From an uncultured Oscillospiraceae bacterium (GTDB lineage: Bacteria; Bacillota; Clostridia; Oscillospirales; Acutalibacteraceae), in assembly GCA_902492455.1 (NCBI GenBank), contig CABULH010000020.1, positions 1 to 60,601 on the forward strand: 60,601 nt of DNA. Direction: 5' to 3'. A program made the translations under genes and the position numbers. The notes below the pieces were generated by a model. That model had not been told where the DNA came from, made no database searches, and saw nothing but the letters and a program-made list of their open reading frames with translations. Below are positions 37,949-47,019 of this stretch, piece after piece. The first letter of the stretch is position 1. Every line of letters starts with the position of its first letter.

Positions 37949-38380
37949 ATGTATTATTCCATCGGTGAAGCCGCTCGTATCACAGGCATTGCCATATCCA
38001 CCCTGCGCTATTATGATCGCGAAGGAATGTTCCCGGAAATGATGCGCAGCAGCGGAGGAATCCGCGTCTTTTCCGATAAGGAAATCAGCATCCTGCGCGT
38101 GGTGGAATGCTTGAAGTCGGCGGGCATGTCCATTAAGGAAATAAAGGAATTTCTATTTTGGTGCCAAGAAGGAGATTCGTCTTTGCAAAAAAGGCGGGAC
38201 ATGTTTCGGTATCGTCTGAAAGAAGTAAAAAAACAAATAGAGGCCCTGCAAAAAACGATGAATACATTGCAGTACAAGTGCTGGTATTATGATACAGCCA
38301 TCGCCGCCGGTACAGAAGACGCTGTAAAAAATCTGCCGGCCGACAGGATACCCGAAGAGATCAGAGAATATAGAATATAA
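37949..38380 (+). CDS. MerR-family transcriptional regulator
   Basis: A 143-residue regulator. Residues 1-70 are a MerR winged helix (YYSIGEAARITGIAISTLRY, then YDREGMFPEMMRSSGGIRVF); residues 80-120 form the dimerising coiled coil (RLKEVKKQIEALQKTMNTLQ). It contains one Cys in the coil region (FLFWCQEG) and another at YKCWYYD, but not the metal-binding cysteine loop of MerR/ZntR, so it fits better the aldehyde/electrophile-sensing group near alcohol dehydrogenases. TAGGAG lies seven bases before the ATG. It should bind the dyad at 37894-37913 and activate the divergent dehydrogenase. Confidence 0.92.
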   Translation: MYYSIGEAARITGIAISTLRYYDREGMFPEMMRSSGGIRVFSDKEISILRVVECLKSAGMSIKEIKEFLFWCQEGDSSLQKRRDMFRYRLKEVKKQIEALQKTMNTLQYKCWYYDTAIAAGTEDAVKNLPADRIPEEIREYRI

Positions 38381-38427
38381 AACGGCAAGCCCGTTTGAAA
38401 GCCGATTGCTGAATTCTTTCAAATGTT

Positions 38428-38472
38428 AAAGCTCCGCGCATATGGATTTTACCATATACGCGGAGCTTTTCG
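38428..38472 (+). terminator. Terminator of the MerR gene
   Basis: Long stem: AAAGCTCCGCGCATATGG (38428-38445) with CCATATACGCGGAGCTTTT (38452-38470), one mismatch. A-rich and T-rich flanks could let it work both ways, also closing the minus-strand PBP gene. Confidence 0.8.
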
Positions 38473-38527
38473 GCTGCCGCAGCTATTGCGGCAGCAATCA
38501 TACCATACCCTGCGTTGAGCAAATCGC

Positions 38528-40156
38528 TTAACCGGCAGGGGAATGACCCACGCCCCGACTCTGCTCCAGTTCATAGATTTTATCACAAATCTCCTTGAAT
38601 ACCGGCGCGGCTTTGCTGCCTGTGTTATTGGTATCCTCCGCGATTACCGCCATCACATAGCGGGGTTCCTCCGCGGGATAGTAACCGGCAAACCAGCCCT
38701 GCACCACCGCCTTATCCTTCTGTTCCCAACCGGTCTCGGCGGTGCCGGTTTTTCCTCCCGCACCGCCGTAAGCGGGCAGAGCGGATTTTCCGGTGCCTTC
38801 CTCCACCACCTTCACCATCATCTCCCGGATCGTGGCGGCGGTTTTCGCTGAAAAAGCCGTCTGGGGCGGCGCAGGCTCCTCTTCGGTGATGGTTCCCTCT
38901 TTATCCGCGTATCCCAGCAGAATCGTGGGACGAATTACCTGACCGTCATTTACCACTGCGGCCACCATCTGGGCAATATGAACAGGGGAAGCCAGCAGCG
39001 AGCCCTGACCAAAGGAAAGATTCGCTACAGCTGCAGGAGAGAGAAGCTCCTCTTCCGAAGGAAGCACCGCCCGGGCTGTCTTTATTCCCTCCGCCAGTAT
39101 GAGGGACCGGTCATACCCCAGCAAAGTGGACATGCGGTAAAGCGCCTTTCCTCCCGCCGCCTGCATCAGCTGGACAAAATACGGGTTGCAGGAGGCGGAA
39201 AAGCCTTCGGTCATATTTAGAACACCGTGCCCCAACCGATTGTGACAGTGAAATTTATTTTCACCAATCACCAGCTGGCCGCTGCAGGTATAACAAGTGT
39301 CAGGAGATATTCCCTGCTCCAGCGCCGTGGCCAGGGAGGTGATTTTGAACACAGAGCCGCAGTTGTAGTTGCACAGCGCACGATTCAACAGCGGCGCGTC
39401 CTCCGAGTCCAGATAGCGCGCCACGGTATCCGGCTGAAAAGAAGGCAGGCTCACCATGGCCAGAATACGGCCGGTGGCGGGTTCCATCACCACCACCGCG
39501 CCCCGCTGGATGCTCTTTTTGGCCGCCGTCTCCGCAATCCGCTGGATATCCTGATCCAGCGTCAGCACCACGCCGGCCCGGGCTTCGTCCAGCGTGTTGG
39601 TGAGAACCATGTTTTCTCCCTGGAGAGGCCGGCCGGCGCCGTCGACCTTGTAGGTTACAGTAGCCTTACCGGAATGCTCGGTGAGATAATCGTCAAAAGC
39701 CTGTTCCACTCCCGTGACTCCGTGAAGGCCGTCTCCATCCAGATATCCCAGCAGATGCGGGGACAGCAGATTGCCGGTATACCGTTCCGGCACCTGAAAA
39801 AACGCCAGCCCGGATGCCAGGGAAGGCGGTTCAGCCAGCGTAACCACCGCCGGCCGATTGGTCCGCAGCCGTTCTTCCAGCTCCGCCATCGCTTGCTCGT
39901 CCAGCTGCGGCGCCACCGCTGCAATGGCTTCCGGGAACCCCGCCACACAAGCCCGGTAACTGGTCCTGCCGTTCACCAAAGGCCGCAGATTACGGTCATA
40001 GATGGTGCCGCGCACATTCGCCACCGTAATGGTCAGGCTGCTTTGCTGTTCCGCTGCTTTGGAAAGTCCGCCCTGAGACAGTTCCAGCACTCGAACAATA
40101 ATCGCCATCAGCGCCACCAGCATTCCCGAAAACGCCACCGCCGAACGCTTGCGCAT
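38528..40156 (-). CDS. Class B penicillin-binding protein (transpeptidase)
   Basis: A 542-residue membrane-anchored cell-wall transpeptidase. A short N-terminal helix (about residues 6-24) is followed by a dimerisation/pedestal region (RGTIYDRNLRPLV) and a transpeptidase domain with active-site Ser268-Val-Phe-Lys271, SCN at 322-324 and KTG at 469-471 (GGKTGTAE). There is no PASTA domain at the C-terminus, in contrast to SpoVD and most PBP2X proteins, and it is shorter than typical PBP2. It could serve elongation, division or sporulation; sequence alone does not decide. The ATG at 40154-40156 has AAGGGGG seven bases upstream. It follows the MATE gene by 68 bases. Confidence 0.92.
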   Translation of the reverse strand: MRKRSAVAFSGMLVALMAIIVRVLELSQGGLSKAAEQQSSLTITVANVRGTIYDRNLRPLVNGRTSYRACVAGFPEAIAAVAPQLDEQAMAELEERLRTNRPAVVTLAEPPSLASGLAFFQVPERYTGNLLSPHLLGYLDGDGLHGVTGVEQAFDDYLTEHSGKATVTYKVDGAGRPLQGENMVLTNTLDEARAGVVLTLDQDIQRIAETAAKKSIQRGAVVVMEPATGRILAMVSLPSFQPDTVARYLDSEDAPLLNRALCNYNCGSVFKITSLATALEQGISPDTCYTCSGQLVIGENKFHCHNRLGHGVLNMTEGFSASCNPYFVQLMQAAGGKALYRMSTLLGYDRSLILAEGIKTARAVLPSEEELLSPAAVANLSFGQGSLLASPVHIAQMVAAVVNDGQVIRPTILLGYADKEGTITEEEPAPPQTAFSAKTAATIREMMVKVVEEGTGKSALPAYGGAGGKTGTAETGWEQKDKAVVQGWFAGYYPAEEPRYVMAVIAEDTNNTGSKAAPVFKEICDKIYELEQSRGVGHSPAG

Positions 40157-40224
40157 ACCGATTCCCCCTTGCGGCCGCCCCAAGACGGTCTTTTAGGAAT
40201 TAGTATACCCCTAAAAAGCAGCGA

Positions 40225-41607
40225 TTAATCGGTATGTTGAGACACAGCCTGGACTGATGCCGCCTTGTCTTCCGGATAACGTGCCCGCAGCCGGCGCATC
40301 AGCAGAAAATAACAGATTGTCAGCGGTATCACTGCCCCAATCCAGGCCACCGGGCTGGCGATACAGATGGCGGCATATCCAATCACCGGCGGCAAAAGAA
40401 AGGCCACCAACACCCGCATAACCAATTCCATGGCACCAGCCAGCATGGGAACCATGGTGCTGCCCATCCCCTGCAGGGCATTGCGGAATATAAAAAGTAC
40501 TCCCAGCATAATGAAAAACACCGCAATGGTATTTAAATATTGCTGTGCCTGATCCACGACGGCCGGCTGATCTCCATCCAGAAACAACCCGACAAAGAAT
40601 CGTCCGCCGAGCACTACCAGCAAGGCGCATGCCGCACAGCAGACCGCGCAGATCTGAAGACTGCGGACAACTCCTCTGCGGATCCGGCTGATTTTTCCCG
40701 CCCCCAGATTCTGTCCGCAGTAGGTGGCCATGGTAATTCCCAGGGTCTGCAGCGGCTGGGTTGCCAGCATCTCCACCTTAGACGCGGCTGTATAAGCGGC
40801 AATCGTGGTGGATCCAAAGGCGTTAATCGCTTTTTGCAGCACCATCACACCGATGGCGGTGATGGAAAACTGAAAGGCCATGGGAAGGCCGATTTTCAGA
40901 TGCAGCAGGCTCCAATTTTTTCGGAAGCGCCAATCATCCAGGCAAAACCGCAGGATCGAATACCGGCGCAGCATATACACCAGGCAGAGCAGACCAGAAA
41001 CCACCTGAGCAATCACTGTGGCATAAGCAGCCCCAGCCACCCCCATCCGGAAGGTGATAATAAAGAGCAGATCCAGTCCCACATTGATAAGAGAGGAAAG
41101 AATCAGAAAATACAGCGGGGTTTTGCTGTCCCCCAGTGCCCGGAGGATACCGGAAACCAAATTGTAAAAGACCGTGGCTCCAGTACCAGCAAAGATAATA
41201 AGGATATAGGTGTGGGCATCCCGATATATATCCGGAGGCGTATCCATAAATCGTAGCAAAGGATGTGTCAGCAGCACACTAACTGCCGTCAGCAGCACCG
41301 TCATGCCCCCGCCGATATAAAACGACATGGCCACCGACTGCCGTAGGCCGTCTCGATCTTCCGCGCCGAAACGCTGGGCCATCACCACGGAAAAACCGCC
41401 GGTCAAGCCGATAACAAATCCCAGAACCAGAAAGGAAATGGCACCGGTAGAACCCACAGCGGCCAGCGCGCCGGTGCCGATGAAACGCCCCACCACCACG
41501 GCATCCGCCATGTTATACAGCTGCTGAAAAATATTTCCGATCAGCAGAGGCAGGGAAAAGGATAAAATGAGCTTGGTCGGACTGCCCGCCGTCATATCTT
41601 TAACCAT
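40225..41607 (-). CDS. MATE family efflux transporter (second copy in window)
   Basis: A 460-residue membrane antiporter of the MATE family with about twelve helices. It starts MVKDMTAGSPTKLILSFSLP and has the family pattern IFQQLYNMADAVVVGRFIG, then GFVIGLTGGFSVVMAQRFGA, and in the second half LQTLGITMATYCGQNLGA. It is not closely alike to the MATE protein at 12773. GGAGG lies a few bases before the ATG; a longer reading frame starts before the promoter. The substrate is unknown. It is followed on the same strand by the penicillin-binding protein. Confidence 0.93.
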   Translation of the reverse strand: MVKDMTAGSPTKLILSFSLPLLIGNIFQQLYNMADAVVVGRFIGTGALAAVGSTGAISFLVLGFVIGLTGGFSVVMAQRFGAEDRDGLRQSVAMSFYIGGGMTVLLTAVSVLLTHPLLRFMDTPPDIYRDAHTYILIIFAGTGATVFYNLVSGILRALGDSKTPLYFLILSSLINVGLDLLFIITFRMGVAGAAYATVIAQVVSGLLCLVYMLRRYSILRFCLDDWRFRKNWSLLHLKIGLPMAFQFSITAIGVMVLQKAINAFGSTTIAAYTAASKVEMLATQPLQTLGITMATYCGQNLGAGKISRIRRGVVRSLQICAVCCAACALLVVLGGRFFVGLFLDGDQPAVVDQAQQYLNTIAVFFIMLGVLFIFRNALQGMGSTMVPMLAGAMELVMRVLVAFLLPPVIGYAAICIASPVAWIGAVIPLTICYFLLMRRLRARYPEDKAASVQAVSQHTD

Positions 41608-41637
41608 AATATCCTCCTCCCTCTTGTTTTCTTTCCG

Positions 41638-41646
41638 ATTATAGCA
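41638..41646 (-). promoter_or_regulatory. Extended -10 promoter of the MATE gene
   Basis: Minus strand TGCTATAAT, a consensus -10 with the TGn extension. A TTCACA lies 15 bases upstream, too close for a standard -35, so the extension probably carries the recognition. The start near 41631 leaves about 24 bases before the ATG. Confidence 0.55.
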
Positions 41647-41733
41647 CTTCGCCCAACCTGTGAACAGAGGATAAAAATACCGATATTTCGATACTTTGCC
41701 AACAGATTTCTGCAACTTTTGCAGAACAAAGGA

Positions 41734-41763
41734 TTAGACAAATAACTAAAATAGTAGTATACT
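41734..41763 (+). promoter_or_regulatory. Candidate promoter of the diguanylate cyclase gene
   Basis: TTAGAC (41734-41739), 18-base spacer, TATACT (41758-41763), about 34 bases before the translation start. Confidence 0.5.
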
Positions 41764-41803
41764 GAACAAGTCAAAACAATCCAACGGGAAGGGATGGGAA
41801 CCA

Positions 41804-43015
41804 TTGCCCAATCAAGCCGAGATCAATGCCTTTTTCAGCGGCCGGGTGGAGAAGGATGCACAGGACGCCTTCGACCGGGAGCTGAGTCGCGTTAATATGA
41901 AAGTGGCCGGATGGGGTCTGCCGGTCATTCTCTTGATAGAATTATTTAATATTATTTTTGTGCTTTTCTTCACCCGCCGCGGGTTGGAAAGCCCCAATAA
42001 TCGTCTGTATTTCTCCCTGTATACCTCGCTGTTTACAGTCACTGTTTTGGCTTATGTTTTTTTGCTCTGGCTGAAACGGAATCCCGAGCGGCGGGGTAAA
42101 TATGCCGTAACCGCCGCGCCGGTTTATGCGGTTTTTCTCAGTCTTTGGGGCGTGGGTATCTCCCTGATGGACAGCCGCGGCCGCGAAGGTACCTCGGACG
42201 TCATGTTTTACGTCATGATTGGTTTAGCGATTCTTCTCTATATCCGTCCCTGGCAGTCATTGCTGATTTACGGCGGCTGTTATTTCATTTTTATGATCGC
42301 ATTTCCCCTGGTGGCAGACCCGACAATCGATAAAAGAGGCGTCTGTATCAACACCTCAATATACATAATCTTTATCCTTTGCATCGCTTTTTTTCACTTT
42401 CACAATAAACGAGAGGATTTTCTCAACCGCCGCATCATCTCCATGCAGAATGATCAGATTCGCCAAATCAATGAGAAGCTGAATCATCTGGTGATAACCG
42501 ATACCCTTTCAGACCTGTATAACCGCCGCTTTTTGGATGCGCTGCTGCCCGACAAATGGCAGCAGCAAATCGAAAGACGAGGCACCGCCGCCATCTTTAT
42601 GCTGGATATCGATGACTTCAAACGATATAATGATCTGCTAGGTCATCAGGCTGGAGATGTCTGCCTGCGGCAGATTGCCCATGTAATGAAACATACGCTA
42701 AAACAGCCGGATGATTTTCTGATCCGTTATGGCGGCGAGGAATTCAGCGCCGTACGGTTCGGCTGCAGCCACAGGGAGGCTTTGGAACTGGCAGAACAGC
42801 TTCGGATTCAGGTGGAAGAACTGGGTATCGTTTATGATGATCCGGAGGGAACGGGCCGGATTACCGTCAGCATTGGTGTATGCTACGGCATACTGGAACC
42901 ATCCGATACCGTCGAAAGTTATCTGCACCGGGCGGATAAGGCGCTGTACGCCGCCAAACGCGCTGGTAAAAACCGGGTGGAGGAATGGCGCAGAGCTGTT
43001 CCGCTGAAGCAATAA
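41804..43015 (+). CDS. Membrane-bound diguanylate cyclase (GGDEF)
   Basis: A 403-residue protein: about six membrane helices (from residue 36 to about 205), a short coiled-coil linker (NDQIRQINEKLNHLV) and a GGDEF domain from about 225. The active-site motif is GGEEF at about 310-314 (IRYGGEEF); the substrate Mg motif FMLDIDDFKRYND and the end motif ADKALYAAKRAGKN are present. The RxxD inhibitory site five residues before GGEEF is absent (QPDD), so product inhibition is probably lacking. The sensor helices have no recognised family. The start is TTG at 41804; the next in-frame ATG would delete 31 residues. The APH-like gene follows at 39 bases. Confidence 0.9.
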   Translation: MPNQAEINAFFSGRVEKDAQDAFDRELSRVNMKVAGWGLPVILLIELFNIIFVLFFTRRGLESPNNRLYFSLYTSLFTVTVLAYVFLLWLKRNPERRGKYAVTAAPVYAVFLSLWGVGISLMDSRGREGTSDVMFYVMIGLAILLYIRPWQSLLIYGGCYFIFMIAFPLVADPTIDKRGVCINTSIYIIFILCIAFFHFHNKREDFLNRRIISMQNDQIRQINEKLNHLVITDTLSDLYNRRFLDALLPDKWQQQIERRGTAAIFMLDIDDFKRYNDLLGHQAGDVCLRQIAHVMKHTLKQPDDFLIRYGGEEFSAVRFGCSHREALELAEQLRIQVEELGIVYDDPEGTGRITVSIGVCYGILEPSDTVESYLHRADKALYAAKRAGKNRVEEWRRAVPLKQ

Positions 43016-43054
43016 TCAAAATCTCCTGGACGGGTTAAAGAGGAGAAATCATAG

Positions 43055-43930
43055 ATGGAGTTTTCTTCCTGGAATGCCATACAACAGATAAATAAAGGAT
43101 GGTCCACAGACCGTAAATATCAAGTCACGGATGCCAAGGGCATCCATTATCTGCTCCGCATTTCTCCTCTTGACCAATATGAAGCTAAAAAAACAGAATT
43201 CTTCTATATGCAGCGCCTCGCTTCCCTAGCAGTGCCCATGTGCCTTCCCTTAGAATTTGGAATCTGCAAGGAAGGGATATATTCTCTGCAAAGCTGGATT
43301 AGCGGAATTGATTTGGAGGAGGCTCTCCCCTCCTTCACACCTGCCGAATCTCGCGCCTTGGGAGTGGAGGCGGGGAAAATTCTGCGTGTTATTCATTCCA
43401 TACCTGCTCCGGAAAATCAAGAGAACTGGGCTTTCCGTTTTAATCGCAAGATTGATCGCAAAATACAATTCTATACGGAGTGTTCCCAAAAATATGAGGG
43501 CGGGGAAAGTTTTCTCCGCTGCATAGAGGAAACACGGCATCTACTTTGCGGCCGTCCTCAATGCTATCAGCATGGAGATTATCACAGCGGCAATATGATG
43601 CTACAAAACCGGCAACTGTTTATCATTGATTTCAATCGCAGCGATTTCGGTGATCCTTGGGAGGAATTCAACCGCATCGTCTGGTGCGCCCAATTGAGTC
43701 CCATCTTTGCCGCCGGTATGGTAGACGGTTATTTTGACAATAAACCTCCCATGAAATTTTGGTGTTTGCTGATGCTGTACATTGCCAGCAACACGCTTTC
43801 CTCTCTTCCCTGGGCTATTCCTTTTGGGGAAAAAGAGGTAGATACGATGCGTCGCCAGGCTTCAGATATTTTGTATTGGTATGATGACATGACAAATCCT
43901 GTGCCGCGATGGTATGGGAGAAAAAATTAG
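43055..43930 (+). CDS. Aminoglycoside phosphotransferase-fold kinase
   Basis: A 291-residue protein of the APH/choline kinase fold. The catalytic loop QHGDYHSGNM (about residues 171-180) and the metal motif IIDFNRSDFGDPWEEF are intact; the N-terminal lobe has YLLRISP as the ATP-lysine replacement region. The substrate is unknown: relatives phosphorylate aminoglycosides, macrolides, homoserine, choline or sugars, and this branch is usually annotated only by fold. GAGGAG lies nine bases before the ATG. It probably shares a transcript with the preceding cyclase and ends at the shared hairpin 43961-44017. Confidence 0.88.
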   Translation: MEFSSWNAIQQINKGWSTDRKYQVTDAKGIHYLLRISPLDQYEAKKTEFFYMQRLASLAVPMCLPLEFGICKEGIYSLQSWISGIDLEEALPSFTPAESRALGVEAGKILRVIHSIPAPENQENWAFRFNRKIDRKIQFYTECSQKYEGGESFLRCIEETRHLLCGRPQCYQHGDYHSGNMMLQNRQLFIIDFNRSDFGDPWEEFNRIVWCAQLSPIFAAGMVDGYFDNKPPMKFWCLLMLYIASNTLSSLPWAIPFGEKEVDTMRRQASDILYWYDDMTNPVPRWYGRKN

Positions 43931-43960
43931 CGATTTTTTGAGTTAATATCACAGTATGCT

Positions 43961-44017
43961 AAAAACTCTCGGGGTAAATCGCTGCAAGACAGCGGCATAC
44001 CCCGAGAGTTTTTTTTA
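43961..44017. terminator. Bidirectional terminator between the APH-like gene and leuA
   Basis: AAACTCTCGGGGTA (43963-43976) pairs with TACCCCGAGAGTTT (43998-44011), with an inner GCTG/CAGC pair and an eight-base T-run on the plus strand; A-rich on the other side. Confidence 0.88.
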
Positions 44018-45691
44018 TTTCTGTTTTACTGCTTCCGCACGGTTAATAGCGCACAGCACGCCCTGGATGGAGGCAAGGTTGATATTCGGTTCAATTCCCA
44101 CGCCGAACACGGAGCTTCCATCCGGCTTTTTCAGCTCGATATAGGCGATGGCCTTGGAATCGGAGCCGGTGGAGATGGCGTGTTCATGGTAGGACTGGAA
44201 GGCATAATCCGTGATACCGATGGAACGCAAGGCATTGAAGAAGGCATCCAGAGGACCATTTCCTTCCCCCTCCACTTTCCGGTCGCCGCCGGGCGTATGG
44301 ATAGTGCCGCGGAATTTTACGCTGCCGCCCGCCTCTTCAAACAGGCTGTGTCCCGAAAGACTGTAGGTCTTGGGAACATCAATATACGCCGCCTGGAACA
44401 CACCGAATAACTCGTCGGTGGAGAGTTCCCTGCCCACCCGATCACATTCTGCTTTTACCAGCGCACCAAACTCGGGATGCATACCTTTTGGCAGATGGTA
44501 GCCGAACGCCGACTGCATAACAAAGGCGGCACCGCCCTTGCCGGACTGAGAGTTGATGCGGATAATCGGCTCGTACTGCCGCCCCACATCCGCGGGATCG
44601 ATGGGCAGATAGGGAATTTCCCAATACTCCGTACCCGACTCACGCATGTATTCCGTCCCTTTATTGATCGCATCCTGATGAGAACCGGAGAAAGCGGTAA
44701 ACACCAGTTCACCCGCATAGGGCATTCTCTCATGGATCCGCAGCCCTGTGCAGCGCTCATACAACTCCCGCAAGGCCGGCATATTGCTGAAATCCAGCTT
44801 CGGATCTACTCCCTGGGTGTACATATTCAGTCCCATGGTGACGATATCCAGGTTACCCGTCCGTTCTCCGTTGCCGAAAAGAGTTCCCTCCACCCGCTCG
44901 GCGCCGGCCAGCATAGCCAGCTCACCCGCCGCTACGCCGGTTCCCCGGTCATTGTGGGGATGGACGCTGATAATAGCCCGTTCCCGGCCGGGAAGATGAC
45001 GAATGAAATATTCCACCTGATCGGCAAAAGTATTAGGTGTACACATCTCCACCGTATCCGGCAGATTAAGAATCACCGGCCGCTCCGCCGTGGCCCCCAG
45101 AGCATCCAGCACGGCGGCGCAGATTGCCACTGCATTTTCCGGCTCTGTGCCGGAAAAGCTCTCTGGAGAGTATTCATAACGGATGTCCGTATCTCCTTCA
45201 TAATTTTCAGTCAGTTCCCGGATCAGCTTGGCGCCTGCCACGGCAATGTCGATAATACCGGCCATATCTTTTTTAAAGACCACTTTTCGCTGAAGAGTGG
45301 AGGTAGAATTATAAAAATGAACGATGACGCTTTTGGCTCCGCGAATGGCATCAAAGGTTTTCCGAATCAGATGCTCCCGGGCCTGAACCAGTACCTGAAT
45401 GGTAACGTCATCAGGGATGTGTCCTCCCTCGATCAGTTCGCGGCAGATTTCATATTCCGTATCCGAAGCAGAAGGAAAACCTACCTCAATTTCTTTGAAT
45501 CCCATTGCGCACAGGGTATGGAAAAACTCCAGCTTCTGTTCCATATTCATGGGATCCACCAGAGCCTGATTACCGTCCCGCAGGTCCACGCTACACCAGA
45601 CGGGCGCTTTATCGATTACTCGGGAGGGCCATTGACGGTCGGGCAGATGAATCTGTTGAAAGGGGACATACTTTTGGAATGACGGTTTCAT
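44015..45691 (-). CDS. leuA: 2-isopropylmalate synthase
   Basis: First committed enzyme of leucine synthesis: condenses 2-oxoisovalerate with acetyl-CoA. At 558 residues it belongs to the longer (LeuA type 2) class. It begins MKPSFQKYVPFQQIHLPDRQ; the catalytic Arg-Asp is in SVDLRDGNQAL, the metal-binding His pair in ISVHPHNDRGTG and the GNGERTGN loop is present. The C-terminal domain (from about 420) is the LeuA allosteric region, so leucine feedback is expected. AAGGAGG lies eight bases before the ATG. No other leu genes adjoin it. Expression is set by the T-box at 45717-46020. Confidence 0.96.
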   Translation of the reverse strand: MKPSFQKYVPFQQIHLPDRQWPSRVIDKAPVWCSVDLRDGNQALVDPMNMEQKLEFFHTLCAMGFKEIEVGFPSASDTEYEICRELIEGGHIPDDVTIQVLVQAREHLIRKTFDAIRGAKSVIVHFYNSTSTLQRKVVFKKDMAGIIDIAVAGAKLIRELTENYEGDTDIRYEYSPESFSGTEPENAVAICAAVLDALGATAERPVILNLPDTVEMCTPNTFADQVEYFIRHLPGRERAIISVHPHNDRGTGVAAGELAMLAGAERVEGTLFGNGERTGNLDIVTMGLNMYTQGVDPKLDFSNMPALRELYERCTGLRIHERMPYAGELVFTAFSGSHQDAINKGTEYMRESGTEYWEIPYLPIDPADVGRQYEPIIRINSQSGKGGAAFVMQSAFGYHLPKGMHPEFGALVKAECDRVGRELSTDELFGVFQAAYIDVPKTYSLSGHSLFEEAGGSVKFRGTIHTPGGDRKVEGEGNGPLDAFFNALRSIGITDYAFQSYHEHAISTGSDSKAIAYIELKKPDGSSVFGVGIEPNINLASIQGVLCAINRAEAVKQK

Positions 45692-45716
45692 AGCGAAAAC
45701 CTCCTTCTTAAAATAT

Positions 45717-46020
45717 AACAAAACGCCCGTCCCTATGAAGGGACGGGCGACAAAATCGCACGTGGTACCACCCAAATTCGGACATATCCTCATATATCCG
45801 CACTCATGGCCTCACACCGCTGAAACGGCTTCAAGGCGCAGCCTGTAACGCAGCCACACGTTCCACCCTGCTCCCCCAACCGGGCATCGGGCAGACGACT
45901 CCAGGATGAGCTATCCACACGGTGTCCACTGCCGGCTCACACCAACCGCCGGCTCTCTGATAAGTCAGGCATCCGTGTCTTATTCCCTTCACAGTCTTTC
46001 ATAAGGAGGGTTATTCTGTT
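45717..46020 (-). promoter_or_regulatory. T-box leader controlling leuA
   Basis: A 300-base leader ending in the T-box consensus AATTTGGGTGGTACCACG (minus strand; 45761-45778) and an intrinsic terminator with a 10-bp stem (45724-45733 with 45740-45749) followed by TTTTGTT. The specifier is probably a CTC (Leu) triplet at 45908-45910, inside a GGATAGCTCATCC element; this assignment is tentative. Confidence 0.9.
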
Positions 46021-46026
46021 GTTGAT

Positions 46027-46055
46027 CATTATAGCGGCGGAAGGCGAATTTGTCA
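46027..46055 (-). promoter_or_regulatory. Promoter of leuA
   Basis: Minus strand consensus TTGACA (46050-46055), 17 bases, TATAAT (46027-46032), starting at about 46020. Confidence 0.85.
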
Positions 46056-46129
46056 ACAGTTTGCAGCGGAAAAGGCCTGAAGATAGAATCACGGCTTTTC
46101 ATAACAGGATATCTTCGTCAAAAATCCCC

Positions 46130-46158
46130 TTGCCATCAGCGTACAAAGGCGCTATAAT
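46130..46158 (+). promoter_or_regulatory. Promoter of sepF
   Basis: TTGCCA (46130-46135), 17 bases, TATAAT (46153-46158); start near 46165, about 80 bases before the ATG. Confidence 0.75.
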
Positions 46159-46246
46159 AAAACAAATAGCGTTTTCGGTTAATCGACTGCCAGGAACGAC
46201 ATGTCGGTAAAGGCCGGCTGAAATAGATGGGGAAAGGATGAAAAAC

Positions 46247-46630
46247 ATGGGCTTGGCGGAAAAACTCCACAGCTTTATGGGGTACGACGAGGAACTGGAA
46301 TTCGAGGAGGAAGCAGTCGAACAGTCTCGGGAATCCCAGATATTCTCTTTGCGGGATGATGAAAATGGCGCTGTACTGCTGAAGATCAGCCGTATGGAAG
46401 AAGCCGGTACCGCCGCTGATTATCTGGCCGCCGGACGCATGGTGATCCTCAACATGGAGGAGGCAACCCGGGAATCCGCTTGCCGTTTGGTGGATTTTCT
46501 CAGCGGCGTGGCCTATGCCAAAAACGGCCGCTTGGAACGGATTGCCGCCCATGCATATATGATGGTTCCTAATGGGACGGATTTTCAGGGAACGGAGTTT
46601 GATACGGACGGCAGCGGATTTCACTGGTAA
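46247..46630 (+). CDS. sepF: Cell division protein SepF
   Basis: Membrane-associated FtsZ partner that anchors and aligns the Z ring in Firmicutes. The 127-residue product begins MGLAEKLHSFMGYDEELEFE, with the amphipathic N-terminal helix and acidic linker of the family, and has the DUF552 core (VLLKISRMEEAGTAADYLAA, MVILNMEEATRESACRLVDF, then LSGVAYAKNGRLERI). GAAAGG lies nine bases before the chosen ATG; an ATG three codons earlier (46238) overlaps it. It is monocistronic here, away from the usual ylm/division cluster, and ends at a strong terminator. Confidence 0.93.
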   Translation: MGLAEKLHSFMGYDEELEFEEEAVEQSRESQIFSLRDDENGAVLLKISRMEEAGTAADYLAAGRMVILNMEEATRESACRLVDFLSGVAYAKNGRLERIAAHAYMMVPNGTDFQGTEFDTDGSGFHW

Positions 46631-46642
46631 TGGATACAGAAT

Positions 46643-46684
46643 AAAAACCAGGGCGGAACACAAGTGTTCCGCCCTGGTTTTTGG
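46643..46684 (+). terminator. Terminator of sepF
   Basis: A 19-bp perfect stem at 46643-46661 and 46664-46682 with a two-base loop closing, flanked by A5 and T5 runs. Confidence 0.9.
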
Positions 46685-46692
46685 TATACACG

Positions 46693-46730
46693 CAAAAGAA
46701 ACCCCGAACCTCTTTAAGAGATCCGGGGTT
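46693..46730 (-). terminator. Terminator of tRNA-Gln
   Basis: On the minus strand AAACCCCG and CGGGGTTT pair with an inner CTCTT/AAGAG stem, followed by CTTTTG. It begins right at the tRNA 3' end. Confidence 0.75.
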
Positions 46731-46804
46731 TGGCTGCGGAACAAGGATTCGAACCTTGACAAACAGTGTCAGAGACTGTCGTGCTACCATTACACAATTC
46801 CGCA
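46731..46804 (-). tRNA. tRNA-Gln(CUG)
   Basis: Complete 74-base tRNA with encoded CCA. Acceptor TGCGGAA pairs with TTCCGCA (U1-A72, typical of Gln); anticodon arm ACAGT-CTCTGAC-ACTGT gives CUG; the T-loop is GGTTCGAATCC. It is the last host gene before the conjugative element. Confidence 0.95.
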
Positions 46805-46824
46805 ATATCGGAGAGAGCGTTATT

Positions 46825-46852
46825 ATTATATCGAATTTTCAGCATTTGTCAA
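46825..46852 (-). promoter_or_regulatory. Promoter of tRNA-Gln
   Basis: Minus strand TTGACA (46847-46852), 16 bases, TATAAT (46825-46830). Its being intact shows that element integration left the tRNA gene and its promoter unharmed. Confidence 0.75.
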
Positions 46853-46966
46853 GGGGGTTCTGAAACAAATTTTACCCGAAATAAAAAAGAATATTCATTC
46901 CTATCGCCTAACCTCAGCAAACCTTATTTTCTTTTGTCAATCGCTAGCATCTATCGCAAAAGATAA

Positions 46967-47002
46967 AATGACCGCCCGGAGGGCGATTGCCTTCCGGGCG
47001 GC
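46967..47002 (-). terminator. Terminator of the serine recombinase gene
   Basis: Minus strand CCGCCCGGA and TCCGGGCGG pair around a 12-base loop, followed by TCATTTTATCTTTT. It lies 18 bases after the recombinase stop codon. Confidence 0.75.
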
Positions 47003-47019
47003 AGTAGCCTAAAGAGAGA

